A stretch of DNA of 64,000 nt from Chanos chanos (Eukaryota; Chordata; Actinopteri; Gonorynchiformes; Chanidae): positions 46,755,815 to 46,819,814 of the forward strand of contig NC_044499.1 in assembly GCF_902362185.1 (NCBI RefSeq), given 5' to 3'. Each line of letters opens with the position of its first letter. Positions within the stretch are counted from its first letter, which is position 1. Shown one piece after another: positions 16,087 through 28,185 of the stretch. Both the position numbers and the translations under genes were made by a program. The notes under the pieces were generated by a model that saw only the letters and a program-made list of their open reading frames with translations, had not been told where the DNA came from and did not search any database.

Positions 16087-16622
16087 ATGATTGTGGTAAA
16101 AAGTGAACCAGACACCAGGGCAGCCGACAAACATGCTGCCACTATCAGACTCTGCTTCAGGAAGAGCATCTGCACGGCCATCAAGAAACGCAACTGGAGC
16201 TGCTACTCCGCTCACACACACACACTCCTTTAATAAACTATCCATCTGTCTGAAAGGGTAAAAGGGTCATGTTATCTGCAAAATTTCTATCATCATCTTC
16301 TTTGGGTGTCTAGACCCATTTCTGCAGTGACATCTGAAGGTGGTTTGATTCAGTAACTTAATTCTTGCTTGTATTTCTTGTAACCTGATGCAGCTGAGTG
16401 ATTGAAAGCATTGTTGGTTTGCAATAAAGCGCTATTATGTGAAATGATCAGTCTGTCTACGTATGAGAAACGAAATTCAACGATGGGAATGCAGCGAGCA
16501 CGAATATGAATTGCTGTTTGAAATTCATAGGCATGAATTATAAAAATGAAAAATAAAAGCTTCTTCCATAGAAGGCGATTCCATGAAAACAATTTACAAG
16601 GCACCTCAATGTGCAGGCAGTC

Positions 16623-16628
16623 TTTATT
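16623..16628 (-). terminator. mlst8 polyadenylation signal
   Basis: TTTATT on the plus strand is AATAAA on the minus strand, 368 bases past the mlst8 stop codon. The bricd5 signal on the plus strand is at 16232-16237. The two convergent genes therefore end about 390 bases apart without evident 3' overlap. Confidence 0.6.
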
Positions 16629-16995
16629 TACACCAGCATCCATATCCAGTAGTGTACTTCAGTTCCCGCCCTCCACTTTTATGTACATTAAAAAAAAAAA
16701 CAGTTATAAGGGTTGAAAACAAGTACTGTGATTTTGGAGGATGAGTCTTGGGTCATGTACAGTTTTGTGGAAAACACCCAAGCATGGATCTTTGAAATCT
16801 TTACACTTCTGATTAGCATAGATGCAAATAATTCTGCATTGACATATCACATGTATTATCAGAATCCCATAAATATGAAACAGTGACAAGGTATCATACG
16901 TGGTTGTGTCACACAAGGTCTTGCCCTGGTGGTTATGGTAGGCAGGACAGCTGGTATGGCAGAGAATGGTCCATGAGGTGAACAGTGTTTGTGTT

Positions 16996-19900
16996 TTAAC
17001 CCAACACACTGTCATTGAAGGCCAGACACACAACAGCCTTCTGATGACCGCTGTACTCTCTTTTAATCTCTCCTGTTTCAACACACCACAGTCGAGCAAG
17101 ATTATCTGAAGACGCTGGGGAGGGGAAAAAAAAAAAAAAAAAGAGTCATTGCCCTGAACAGACATGCATTTTGATCCTATCACTGCACTGAGGTAGGGCA
17201 CTGAAACCTGTGTTCCTATCACTGAATCAGAAGGTAAGGTCACTGTTTATTTAGGACCTTCTGTGGGAAATTTCCACTGGGCAGCTTAAGTGCTGAAAAC
17301 AGTCATCTGCACGCGAGTCGTTTCTACCTTATACAACAAGGGGGAGAAGGATGTGTCTAAAAGGAACTTAATATTGCTTAATATTTCACATACACCGATG
17401 TGTAAATCATTGAAATTTCCTAAGCACCAACTAAGTGTGTCGTAAGTTCCTCGTTTGTGTTTCCTAACGTAAAGGGAGATTTCTTTATGTTACGAAAAAA
17501 AGGTTTTAAATAAAAGCACTGCAACAAGTAACCAGACGAGTAACCAGTGTACTTTTGCGTCCAGAGGCATAACCAGGATTAATATACAATGACCGTTTAC
17601 TGAGATAAGTCTCCTGATAAGCTGGTTTACTGGAGTAATTCAGGTGCTTTGTCAGTATGTTACGCGTGTCACACATCACCGACCTGTCACGATGTACTGA
17701 GAGTCTCCGGAGAAGGCACAGTCCCACATCCAGCCTCGAGACGTCTCGCCGGGATTATTACTCTTGATGCTCAGTTCCGTCATCAGAGAGAAATTAGAGG
17801 TCCTCCAGATCTTGCAGGTCTGGTCAGCAGAGCAAGTGGCCAGCAGTCTGTCACAAAATCACATGCAAAATGTGCATTTGTCGTTAACAGACCAGAAAGG
17901 ACCTGCTGGCCATACACACGTTCCAGGGGACAGGTGTTGGGACAAAAGCAAAGAACAACAAATGTCTGCGTAAGACGTACATCTAACGTGATAAATGTCT
18001 CTCGTTCTCCTGAAATCAAACTAACTATGGTTTACAACCTCTTTCCACAGGGATGTGAGATTCCTCAGTGGGCGCAGCCCCATGTTAACCGCCATGCTTC
18101 AGGCTATACTTACGTTGAATCAGGGCTGAATTTGCAGCGTAAAGAGTAGCGTTTGTGTGCCGGGATCTTGGTCTTGGGAATAAGTTGTGTCACTTCATCA
18201 CCCATTCCTCCAGCCAAATTCCACACATAACAGTTGCCCTGGAAAACAGCACAGCACAGAAGCAAGCACACCATTACCCTTCTTTGTCTTTAATACATAA
18301 GTAACTACACCATGCAGAGAACTTCATTTTTATTAAACAATGGTGTTACAAACCGAGCTATTGACGGCAGCCATATAGCTAGCATCAGGATCAATGTGAA
18401 CCGAGTTGATGGACACTTCTGGCTCTGGGATCAGCTGTTCATTATGGTCTGTTTTCAGATCCCAGATGTGGATTACACCACTTTGGTCCCCAACAATCAG
18501 TTCAGCCTGAAAGAACCCCCATGGAAAAACACTTATTAGACTATCAGATTGTATTCATTTTCAGAGTGCCACGTTGCACGTACTGTGAAGTGTGCTGCTG
18601 TTCAGAATCGTTTCCATTTTCAGGCTGTTGGCCGATTTTTCAACTGCATTACTTAAGGTTTTGATAAAGAGAGAGTTACTGCTTGGACCTAATTCATTTA
18701 AAGGAAGATTCTCTGTTGTGCATTTGTTCCAAGTTATGGAGTTTCACTTACAAAAAATTACATTACAAAGACTTTTAGTATTTCTGCAATCATTTTTGTT
18801 AAATTGCCTCAAGTGAAATGGTTCTTGACCTGTTGTATGCAGACCACACCAAGAGCCCCCTGATGGCTTAATTTATAATAACATTTTGCACCACCTTGTT
18901 TAAAGAATAAAAGCATTACTACTGATATTATTTCATCTCATTATCATTTTTATATCACTCTTTAATATGTATATTCATAAACTGTCTCAATAACCATTTT
19001 CACTAATTTATTAACTGCTGCATAAAGCCAAACTACCTGATAAGTGTCATGTAACTTTTGTCAATCTTCAGCAGTCTTCACTCAAGTTCCAGAATAAAAC
19101 AAAGCTGCACAACATAAATAAGGTAGAAATGGACTATGCATAGTATAGTAACAACCAGAGAGAATAAATGTATAATACTCATTTAAACATGCTCACCTGA
19201 TTTGGATGTAAGCACACGCAATTAATGGGGGCATTGACTTGAAAGATTCTCTGACACTGTAGATTCCTGGATCTAAAAAAAAAAGATTTCATATAGCATA
19301 AGCATCCTCAATTTTTCAAAAAATTATTTAACTCCCGAATACAAACAACTTCAAAGCAAACAGGCTTAACATACCTCAGGTCCCAAATGCGAGCCATACA
19401 GTCTTCCCCTCCAGTATACATCCATCGGCCATCCTCATGGAAACCAACTGATGTAATATTTTTGCTAACCCCATCATAATTAATAACAGGGTTTGGATTG
19501 TTTGAATTTAGATCATACATGCGTATGTGCTGATAACCTGTAAAATACATAAAACATAGCACAAGAAACTAATAAATATCACTTTAGTTTAGATTTACCA
19601 AAGATGAAGTAAATGATTATGTGAAGGTAAAGTAAGCACTACTCCAGATTTGGGACTCACCAGCAGCTGCAATCATGCTTCGATCGGGTGTAACTTCAAG
19701 GGAATTTACCTGCTGAGGACTGGGTTAAGGAATGCTTCCTTTGATCTTGTGACGCATTCAGTGAACAGTTAATATGACAGTTCGCCTTCCTCAACCAGGT
19801 ATAGATAGTCTGTGACACCAACACTTATTTACAGTAAATACACTGCAGTTGCAAAAGTAGGTTTCGAATTATTGTATTCTTTTTGTGATTGCTACTGTAG

Positions 19901-20062
19901 CTACTTGCTTTGTGTTCTCTACAAAGAGGATACAGAGTCTTGGTGCTGAACTGTTCTTGTGCAAATACCGCTGTGCGCTTGCCAGAACCGTACAGTGTGG
20001 TCATATCCAGCGGTGGCGAGGATCACCGGGTCGCTCCCAACTGTTCCTTGGTTCACATTCAT
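16996..20062 (-). CDS. mlst8: mTOR-associated protein LST8 (G-beta-L)
   Basis: mLST8 is a seven-bladed WD40 propeller that binds the mTOR kinase domain in mTORC1 and mTORC2. Eight exons join in frame: 20062-19934, 19712-19661, 19537-19375, 19272-19197, 18506-18354, 18238-18114, 17847-17684 and 17114-16996. They give 326 residues, equal to human. Blade motifs include [47 protein letters not shown] followed by [14 protein letters not shown], and the C-terminal [13 protein letters not shown]. The N-terminus [20 protein letters not shown] replaces human MNTSPGTVGS. The first coding donor (TCT then GTATCC) and the donor after exon 5 (TCG then GTTTGT) are weak, but the frame needs them. A non-coding 5' exon may end at 20364, where minus-strand CTTG is followed by GTAAGA. 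The gene converges with bricd5, as in human 16p13.3. Confidence 0.95.
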
Positions 20063-20419
20063 GGTGAACGGTACAATTATTCCTGTCCTATAATGGCACA
20101 ACAGAAGACCTTTAGTTACATTCTGTCGAGGAGCGTTGCATGAACAAAGCATGCGCTGACACAGTCGTAGACATCTGTAAATCAAACGGAATATTACATC
20201 TATATTAATATCAGAATAGTGTTGATGTAAAACTGAGCGATTATTTTGTTAATTCGAGTGGCTACTTTGATGAGCTACAGATGCAAACTCCTTGACAAGG
20301 GGCAACTGTAGCCATCAAGAAGAAAGCTGCCCAAACGCGTCATTCATGAACTTCTTTTCTTACCAAGAGGATGCTGTGAACAAAACAGATGTGACGCTGG
20401 ACAGGATAAAGAAAGATAG

Positions 20420-22550
20420 TATGTCGGCCCGTCGATGTAATTAATTTGCAAGATTCACATTGTTGTTTTACCTAGTTAGCAAGTCCAACCCGAGTCCTAC
20501 TGTAAGTTTGATCCGTGCTGAGACGAGCACACTAGAAGAAAGGTTCCGGCAGGCAAAGAATTTCTAGCTCGCATTGTAGGGAAAAGCATAGAGAGACCTA
20601 TGAAGTAAACAGGTGGTTTCACATATTGAAATACTTAAATCTATATTTAAATACTTTATACTTGAGTGTAAAATCTATATTCATTTAGTAACCTGACATT
20701 AGTTATTTGATTGCAGTTGAAGCATAAAATGTATTTGTTTATGTTTTTACGAATGTTTTGTGGCACCATGGCGTTTTTCTCAATTCAGGTTTGCTCAGCT
20801 GTAATGCTATTAACTGTGGGCAAATGTGTGAAACACAACGGTACAATGCAACAGTTATTCTCAGCACTAGGCGCTGAGATCATATACTTCGGAATTTAAC
20901 TTACATCATCTGTCGCAATTGGCTTTATTAGCGAGTTTAGGTGGCTTTCATGGTATGAGCACTTTCCTGTTTGAGTGCTCTCTCGCTATCAATTGTCCAG
21001 TGAGCTAAAGTACTAGAAAGAGGCCATACAATGGGAATCAACGTCAAAAGGGTGAACGGCTATGCAGGTACCTCGCAGCGTGTTGGAAACTGAGTGATAG
21101 ATTAGATAGATTAAAATGGATTATAAATCACATTCTTGATATAATAATAAAGCGTGATCAATAAATCAAAGTGTATTTAAATGTGACTGTTTGCCCTGAA
21201 CACGAGACAGGTTTACGTCTAAACCCGCACTCTGCTGAGCAAGACTGCTTTAACTAAAACATGCATTTCACGTTGTTGTTAAGCTTCTCAAGGTTCAAAA
21301 TGACTCCTAGGAATAGCTGATTAAGGTAGTCTGTATAATAGTAACATCACAGAGCACAATATGGTGGCTCAATTACATCAGATCAGAGTCAGCCTGAGTA
21401 TTTGATGTGGCATCATGTTCTTTTTAACTCTGATTTTAAATTTAAAAAAAAAAAAAAAACATACTTAGGGATTTTAACAGGGAGAGTGCAACTCTGCAAA
21501 TTACCTTATATAGTTTACACCTTCTACAGGAACTGATGGCCTAAACCATCACCGATAATTCAGTAACATGGTCTTGTTCCTTTAATCTACTGGAGAACCA
21601 CTTTTCTAATAGTCTGGGTGCTATTTTAAACAATACCATCAGTTACATGAAATAAATAAAAGATCTGTAAGAACCACATCTGAGGCTCCTGGCATACAAG
21701 TACAAAAAAAAAAATAAAATAAAATAAAAATCTTATCTTGAAGCCCCTTTTGCGTGGCTGTGATGCAGAAAGAATGTGAAAAAAACTGTGAAAACCATCC
21801 CTACATTAATTGTTCAACAGCACAAACATTTATGCCAATATTAATAAAAGACAAACAGACAAACAAACAAACATACAAACAAAAGACCCTGTAGCTTTCA
21901 GCACACAGATCAAGCCTAAATTTCAGGGTATAGCAGTTGTTTTTGTTTTTTTTTAGTTGAATTTAATTATTTGCCTTTTTTTTAGTTTAGTTCTATCATA
22001 ATTTTTAATGAACTAGGCTGAATCCATGTCCACAAAACTGGGTCAGTGACTGCTGGCATAATGGTTTGGATAAGTTTTAAATTATAAAAATATTTATTGA
22101 AAATCATGATTGTTAGCCCTTGATAAAGACTCTTGACCTACAAAAAATTGGAGACTTACAGCACAAGGCAACAATGAGAATTAAAACAAAACAAAACAAA
22201 ACAAAACAAAACAAAAAAACCGTCCTGCTAAAATTTTAGATCAGCAGGTGTAACATGGTATTGTAAGTTCATAAGAGGCCTGATTCAAAATAATGACTAC
22301 AGCATGACAACAGAATAGACAGAATCTTTTAAATGTGACATTTAATGATAAAATATTTACAGTGTAAATATACTTCAAAACAAATCTTGAAACACTGAAC
22401 CATCAAGCCTAATAAATGAGGATGTAGACTGACGTTGAGTATTTGCATCACATTGTCCTCAACCTATGTGAAGACAAAAGTGGAACATTCCATTTTTAAA
22501 AGTATTCCAGAGACCCATTGATGTGAAATCACAAAAGCAGTTCAGCTCTA
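20420..22550. other. Spacer between mlst8 and the crystallin array
   Basis: This is AT-rich DNA with simple runs: poly-A at about 21440-21458, CAAA units at about 21852-21880 and ACAAA units at 22183-22218. No gene, transposon end or conserved block is recognised. It marks the boundary between the single-copy gene block and the tandem array. Confidence 0.5.
22183..22218 (+). repeat. (AAAAC)n microsatellite
   Basis: About seven ACAAA pentamer units in tandem, in the spacer upstream of crystallin gene 1. Confidence 0.85.
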
Positions 22551-22660
22551 AAAAGCCTCTATGACAAGCTGCATGGTCAGGAATTAACAACAATGGGGAC
22601 CATGTATTCTTTGGCTTTGGTCCACTATAAAAGTAAGGGTTCCAGCAGCCTGGATGTCAG
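22551..22660 (+). promoter_or_regulatory. Crystallin gene 1 core promoter
   Basis: A block shared by all nine genes starts with AAAAGCCTCT, then a GGTCAGGAATT core and GTATTCTTTGG, and ends with the TATA box TATAAAAG at 22626-22633, about 80 bases before the start codon. This copy has CTGCATGGTCAGG where the others have TTGCTTGGTCAGG. Confidence 0.75.
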
Positions 22661-22713
22661 TGTACCTCCAGCATCTCTAACCAGAGGAGCAAACCACACT
22701 CACTACCGCAACC

Positions 22714-23513
22714 ATGGGAAAGGTAAACTCTATGACTCTATGTCTTATCTATGAAAAATTTGTATTGAATCCTATGTAAAATTCTTATTGCTTTTCTGGG
22801 TTATTTCAGTCTTAACATTTCGCTTTCACATGTTAACCATAAAACAAATTAATAAATAACTCTATGTATTTCTAGATCATCTTTTACGAGGACAGGAACT
22901 TTCAGGGCCGCTCTTATGAGTGCATGAGCGACTGTGCTGACATGTCCTCCTACATGAGCCGCTGCCACTCCTGTAGGGTGGAGAGCGGCTGCTTCATGGT
23001 TTACGACCAGCCAAACTACATGGGTAATCAGTACTTCATGAGGAGGGGCGAGTATGCTGATTATATGAGTATGTTTGGATGGAATAACTGCATCAGGTCC
23101 TCACGCATGATCCCCATGGTAAGCTCATCAGGGTAATTTGGTTATCCTATGAGTTTTTTCTTTTTTTTAGGCCTGCAATGTGAATAATAAAATGTGACTA
23201 TTAATGTGATGCATATATATTTGCTCTTCAACAGTACCGAGGATCCTACAGAATGAGGATCTACGAGAGAGAGAACTTCGGAGGTCACATGCATGAGTGC
23301 ATGGATGACTGTGAGTCATTCATGGACCGCTACCACATGTCCCACTGCATGTCCTGCCACGTTATGGATGGCCACTGGCTCATGTATGAGCACCCCCACT
23401 ACAGAGGCAGGATGATGTACTTTGGACCTGGAGAGTACAGGAGCTTCAGTAACATGGGATATGGCAACATGAGATTCATGAGCATGAGGCGTATCATGGA
23501 TTCCTTTTACTAA
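22714..23513 (+). CDS. crygm2d: Gamma-M crystallin, gene 1 of the array
   Basis: This is a structural lens protein, monomeric, made of two domains of two Greek-key motifs each, packed at high concentration in lens fibre cells. Exons are 22714-22722 (MGK), 22876-23118 (81 codons) and 23235-23513 (92 codons plus stop), 176 residues in all. The protein resembles zebrafish crygm2d ([44 protein letters not shown]). Methionine is about 15% of residues, and only two Trp remain (FGWNN and DGHWLMY). Unlike genes 3-9 there is no upstream in-frame ATG. The first residue of exon 3 is Tyr. AATAAA is at 23569-23574. A 133-base stretch of exon 3 is identical to gene 7. It belongs to the gene 1-4 subfamily (EDRNFQG, MDSFY end). 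The paralogue number is not assignable by eye. Confidence 0.95.
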
Positions 23514-23599
23514 ATAATTGACCAAAATAAATTATCATCTCTGGAGGATCATCTCCATAATTATTTTTAATAAAATCTTTTACTCAATTTTACTTGAGA

Positions 23600-24990
23600 G
23601 TTATGTGTTTTATGTCAGCTATGGCTTACAGTTTTCTGTCCGTTTAAAAAACCTTTCAACAAATTTTTCAAGTTTTATTATGATATTTATCTACATTTTT
23701 AATGAATAGCCCTGATTAAATTGGACATTCACACAAAAACTAGTTCAATTTAATTAAATTCATTACAAAACATACATATCTAAAATGATTTTTAATTACA
23801 TGGCCTGTTAGCACAACAATGATTATTAGTTTCTAGAGAGAGTTCTTGTGCTCTTCAGCACGAAAGTGAGAAGACTGCAATTCTATGACATTATATCACC
23901 AATCATAGTTATGTATATCACAATCATAGTTAAATGAAAGTTTAAGTGTTAATTTGATAAAATCCACTAGTATATGAAAATCTTCACTCTTTGCAGAATA
24001 TGCAATTGTTTGTCTTTGGCTTATACAGATGGCAACACTGCATGTGTACTGTCATTGTCCTATTTTAAACAGAAAAGAGTGGTGTTTTGGTTCACAAATT
24101 ATGAAGGATTTACAGAGCCTGCTAAATAAGAATATGAAAATGGCAAAAGCACACCAAGGATATACATATAACTGCTGTACTAGGCAGAGAATGCACTCCA
24201 ATTCTAACAGAAATATGAATACTGCTGAAAAGTAGCTTGAATACTGCTTTAATGAATCTATAAAGTAATCAAACACGAATCAACTTCCAACTGCAAAATC
24301 ACAGTAAACATCTTCTATAACATTTGATCTACTGATTTCCCCTATCTGTATGTTTGAATACCTCAATTGTGCTGCGGTTTTTACTGGTCCGAAGAACTGG
24401 AATTAACAGAATGCTTTACTTGCCTGTAGTAGACTAATCCAACTGTAATACCTGTCAGATACAATTTAAACATTTTCGGTTTAACAACAATAAAAAATGA
24501 GGTCAAATTAATCCATGAGTTCAGGAGTTAATTAAAGCCATAGATCTGGTTGTTACACATCTTAAAATGTGTTCTTTTTAAGATGGAATATACACATCAC
24601 CGTGGGTATGACAACAAAGCCACCAGCCTAAAATGGCAAAGGATACTCATAAAATCATACACCAACTGGTGTCTCACTGGCTCACAATCAGCTTATATGA
24701 AGCTTATATGAATTTTTGGACTCAACATACAAAATGCAGAGAAAATGCCCTCTTTCAACTTATGGAGCAGCAGGCTTACGGTGTGGTAACTGCTGGTACA
24801 TGAAAGTGGAAGGTGAGGCAAGATAAATATTTAAGGGTGAGAAACTGGAATTCAAAAGTGTCATCAAGATTTCAAGACTGATTTGCTTGCTTCAACTATC
24901 CAACTTTAAATTGGTGTAAGAAGTGTGATGGAGGCCCTGATACAGGGAAGAATGGAGTGAAACAGGTGCTGATCACTCCCAGAGACACTG
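23600..24990. other. Crystallin spacer 1-2, left part
   Basis: AT-rich spacer. Parts around 24180-24300 and 24300-24480 resemble DNA downstream of genes 2 and 5 (for example a GAATGCACT box and a TTTGATCTA/TTTGACCTA box). It therefore looks like the decayed 3' flank of the duplicated unit. No gene is seen. Confidence 0.45.
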
Positions 24991-24999
24991 GAGAGGTCT

Positions 25000-26229
25000 T
25001 TACTGCCTGGTCTTTGAGGATTGTGGAGGCACAGCTAATAGCCAGGAAGAGCCACCACAGGACTGCACAGATCCATCAATAGCAAGGATGAGTTGGCTTG
25101 ATGATGTGGTGTTAGGAGAGTGTGGCCACAGCCAAATCACAGGAGAGCAGATCAGTCGCTGCCAAAGTGGTACAGGGTCATCTCAGAGAGAGTGTTACTG
25201 ACCCCTTGGAGGGACTGACTGGCATTTTGGCCCAGTGATCATCCCCCTCACTGCTGTCCAGTGCCATGATCCCCACCCCAGCTGAAGAACCTATGTCCTC
25301 CTTGGATGTTTTAACACGTCCTCCTCCATCTAGACTGGCTCGCCTGCAAGGGACAATCATCTGGCATTCCAACCTCCCCTGCACCAACACCATCTTAGCC
25401 TGTTGCTATGTGAGGTATCTCCACTGTCTACACTTCCCTTGTGTTATTGAAGAATTCAGCTATGGAGCTCTTGTGAACGTGGGAAACCACCATATCTATC
25501 ATCGAGGCAGGCTTCTCCCGGGCACAGACCATCCTTCACCCAGATTGTGGGAGATGATAATGTCCAGGCTGTGGTCTGTGATGAGGGAGGTGGTACCCAT
25601 GTTGGAGCACTGACCACGTTGGACGGCTTTGTCAGAGTTCTGGCTCGCCAGTATCCTGGACTCAGCGGTTGGAAGAAAGGATGGACCTCTCCACAGTGGG
25701 AGCTGTGCTGGACCTGAGCAAGTGTTTGCTGCACGTGGTTAAGGTCACAGTCCCCTCGCCAGTAACCCTAGACACAGAGAATGACATGAACCAAGGCCAC
25801 TGACTCCAATAGTTTGGTGGCAGTCTCCAACTCTGACATGAGTGCTGCATTAAGTGAAAGGAGCTGTTGCCAGATGACAACACCAGCAAGGTATATCATC
25901 ATGCAGGGCTATCTCTGCTGCTCTGAATGAGAGTTCGAGAGTTCTGAATGAGAGCTTGCAGTCTCAGAAGGAGATGAGCTCCAGGCACAGAGAAAAAGAA
26001 GGGCTGTTCCTGCTGCTATGAACAAGAAGTTGATACAGGAAGGGGAGCAGGTGGTCCCAGAAGAAGACGGGAGCCTGGAGCTTGTGACAAGACAGGCTGT
26101 GACAAAGTTGTGGCAATGGAGCTGTGAGGGAGCTGAGAGCAAAAGAGTACACTAGTGCGAGACGCTGGTCTTTGCCCACCTTGGCACCTTTGCTGCCAAA
26201 GATAAAGACTGGCAGTGCAGCCTCCATCT
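25000..26229 (+). mobile_element. Possible 5' part of an old LTR-type retroelement
   Basis: This is GC-richer DNA than its surroundings and lies directly upstream of recognisable retroelement pol sequence. The composition shift suggests it is the decayed gag/protease side of the same element, but I do not recognise a domain here. It is a fossil, heavily broken. The left boundary is uncertain and no LTR is identified. Confidence 0.35.
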
Positions 26230-27740
26230 AACTAAACGCTCACTGGCTTTCACCGGTAAAGAGTAAGCCAGTAGAGGAGAAGGAGATGACAGAGGCTGGC
26301 ATCATTAAGCCATCTTGCAACCACTAGGTGGCGCCAGCTGTGCTTGTTAAAAAGAATGACAGTAGCTGGTGCTTCTCCATGAAGTACTGAAGTCTAAATG
26401 CCATCACTAACACTGACTCCTACTCACTGCTCCACACTGATGATGCTCTCAACACCTTTTCAATGTTGAGTCCAGGTGGTTCAGCTTACTTAACCTCCAC
26501 AGCAGCTGTCCGGTGGCGCTTGTTTCAGACACCAGAGCAAAGATGGTTCACCCTTGTCCAGGGACTGTGGCAGTTCAGGGAGATGCTTTTTGGGCTGTGC
26601 AACACTCTGGACACATTTGCTGGATTGTGTGTTCTGTAGCTACTGCATAATCTACTTGGACGACCTCCTTCTGCATACCTCAGACATCAATGGCTGGGCC
26701 AGCCAGCCATCAGAAAGCCTGGGGTGAAACTCAGCCAAAGTGTGACCTACTTCAGCTTCAGGTTAAGTTTCTGGGGCATGTGGTGGATGGCAGTGGCGTT
26801 GCCATGGACCCAGAGAAGATAGCAACAATGCACAACGGGCCAGTGCCATGGTCTCTAGCTGAACTCCAGAGCTTCCTGGGCCTGGGGTCCTACTTTCACC
26901 ATTTTTTAAACAGCTTTGCTGACATCGCTCCATTTGACAGCCAAAGGGTCCAGGTTGAAAAGGTCAGCAGAGTGCAAGGCTGCCTTCCAGGGGCTGAGGG
27001 AGGCCCTCTCCATTGTATCAGCGCTGACCTTCCCTGACCTAGCGACCCCATTCATCATAGACACTGAAGCCAGCAATTTGGGCACTGGGGCCGTCCTCTC
27101 CCAGGTCTGGGAGGGAGAGGAGAGGTTTGTGGAGTACTACAGGTATCATCACAGCAAAGCAGAGCGCACTTGTCAAGAGCTGCTAGTGGTGGTGGCAGAT
27201 CTGTGCCACTTCTGTTCCTACCTGTCAGAAGTAGGGTGATGGTGATGGCGACACCTGGGCCAGCAGGGGCCACAACTGCAGGTGAGACAGCAGCAGAGAC
27301 CACAGCTGCAAGGATGTCAACAGAACTTCACAGCCTCAGCCCAGTACAGGTGCAGAAGGCACAGGAAGCTGACCCAGAGCTGTCATGGCAGCTGGGCTAA
27401 CACTGGGATGGGCATAGGCCAGGGAGGTTGGTCACTGTGTCGTATAGCTGTAGGACAGTCTGGTGGTGTGTGATGACCTTCTGAATCAGAGGAGGGCTTT
27501 CACCAGGACACTGCTCAATATCCATTACTGCAAAGCCTGCACAGCCAAAAAGGACCCAACGAGTGCTCCCATTCTCCTCTCCCGTCTCCCCGCAGACGGG
27601 CGCCCATGGAGAGGCTGGTTGTTGACATCCTGGGCCCTTTCCCCACCACCGACACTGGTGACTGCTTTGTCCTTGTGGCCATAGACTGTTTCATCAAGTG
27701 GTATGTAGCATTGGTGGCTATCCATCAGTACTGCCTCTGC
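26230..27740 (+). mobile_element. Fossil Ty3/gypsy-type retroelement, pol remnant
   Basis: Conceptual translation shows, in order, pieces similar to reverse transcriptase, the connection and RNase H region, and the start of an integrase core, all on the plus strand and in family order. Similarity is to Ty3/gypsy-type LTR elements. The element is clearly broken, with many breaks, and looks old. It ends before a complete integrase, and I found no terminal repeats. It lies between crystallin genes 1 and 2 and is absent from the other spacers, so it probably arrived after the array began to expand or was lost elsewhere. Confidence 0.75.
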
Positions 27741-27834
27741 TGTCTCTCTCTCTTCTCCTCCTCTAGTTTAATTGTTAATCATGTTAATATTGTTGTTAAT
27801 TTTGTATCTTTTTTGTAACTGGTGAATTATTTTG

Positions 27835-28185
27835 CGGTAACACAGTGGCACAGTGGGTAGGTCCTGGGTTCGATTCCCGGCTGGGCAGCCAGGGTCCTTT
27901 CTGTGTGGAGTTTGCATGTTCTCCCCGTGTCTGAATGGATTTCTTCCAGGAGCTCTGGTCTCCTCCCACAGTCCAAAGACAGGTAAGTCTGGTGAATTAG
28001 AGACACTAAATTGCCCCTAGGTCTGAATGTGTGTGTGAATGTGTTTGTCTGTGTGTCTGCCCTGCGATGGACTGGCAGCCTGTCCAGGGTGTTTCCCCAC
28101 CTTTTGTCCAGTGAGTGCTGGGTTAGGCTCCAGCACCCTGCGTGACCCTAATTAGGATAAGCAGCCTAGAAAATGAAAGAATGAA
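27835..28185 (+). mobile_element. SINE-like repeat with tRNA-type B box
   Basis: The head contains GGTTCGATTCCCGGCTGGG, a good RNA polymerase III B box within a tRNA-like segment. A body follows that is very common in fish genomes (TGTGGAGTTTGCATGTTCTC and CCTGCGATGGACTGGC). The end is a short GAAT/ATGA-rich tail. It sits about 100 bases beyond the recognisable end of the retroelement fossil. The exact family is not assigned. Confidence 0.65.

Noticed and set aside
23316-23525. Antisense open frames of 61-113 codons opposite most crystallin exon 3 copies, with conserved protein sequence
   Set aside because: They are shadows. The sense frame is conserved and low in codons that would give stops on the other strand, so the antisense frame stays open. 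No promoter or family resemblance supports them.
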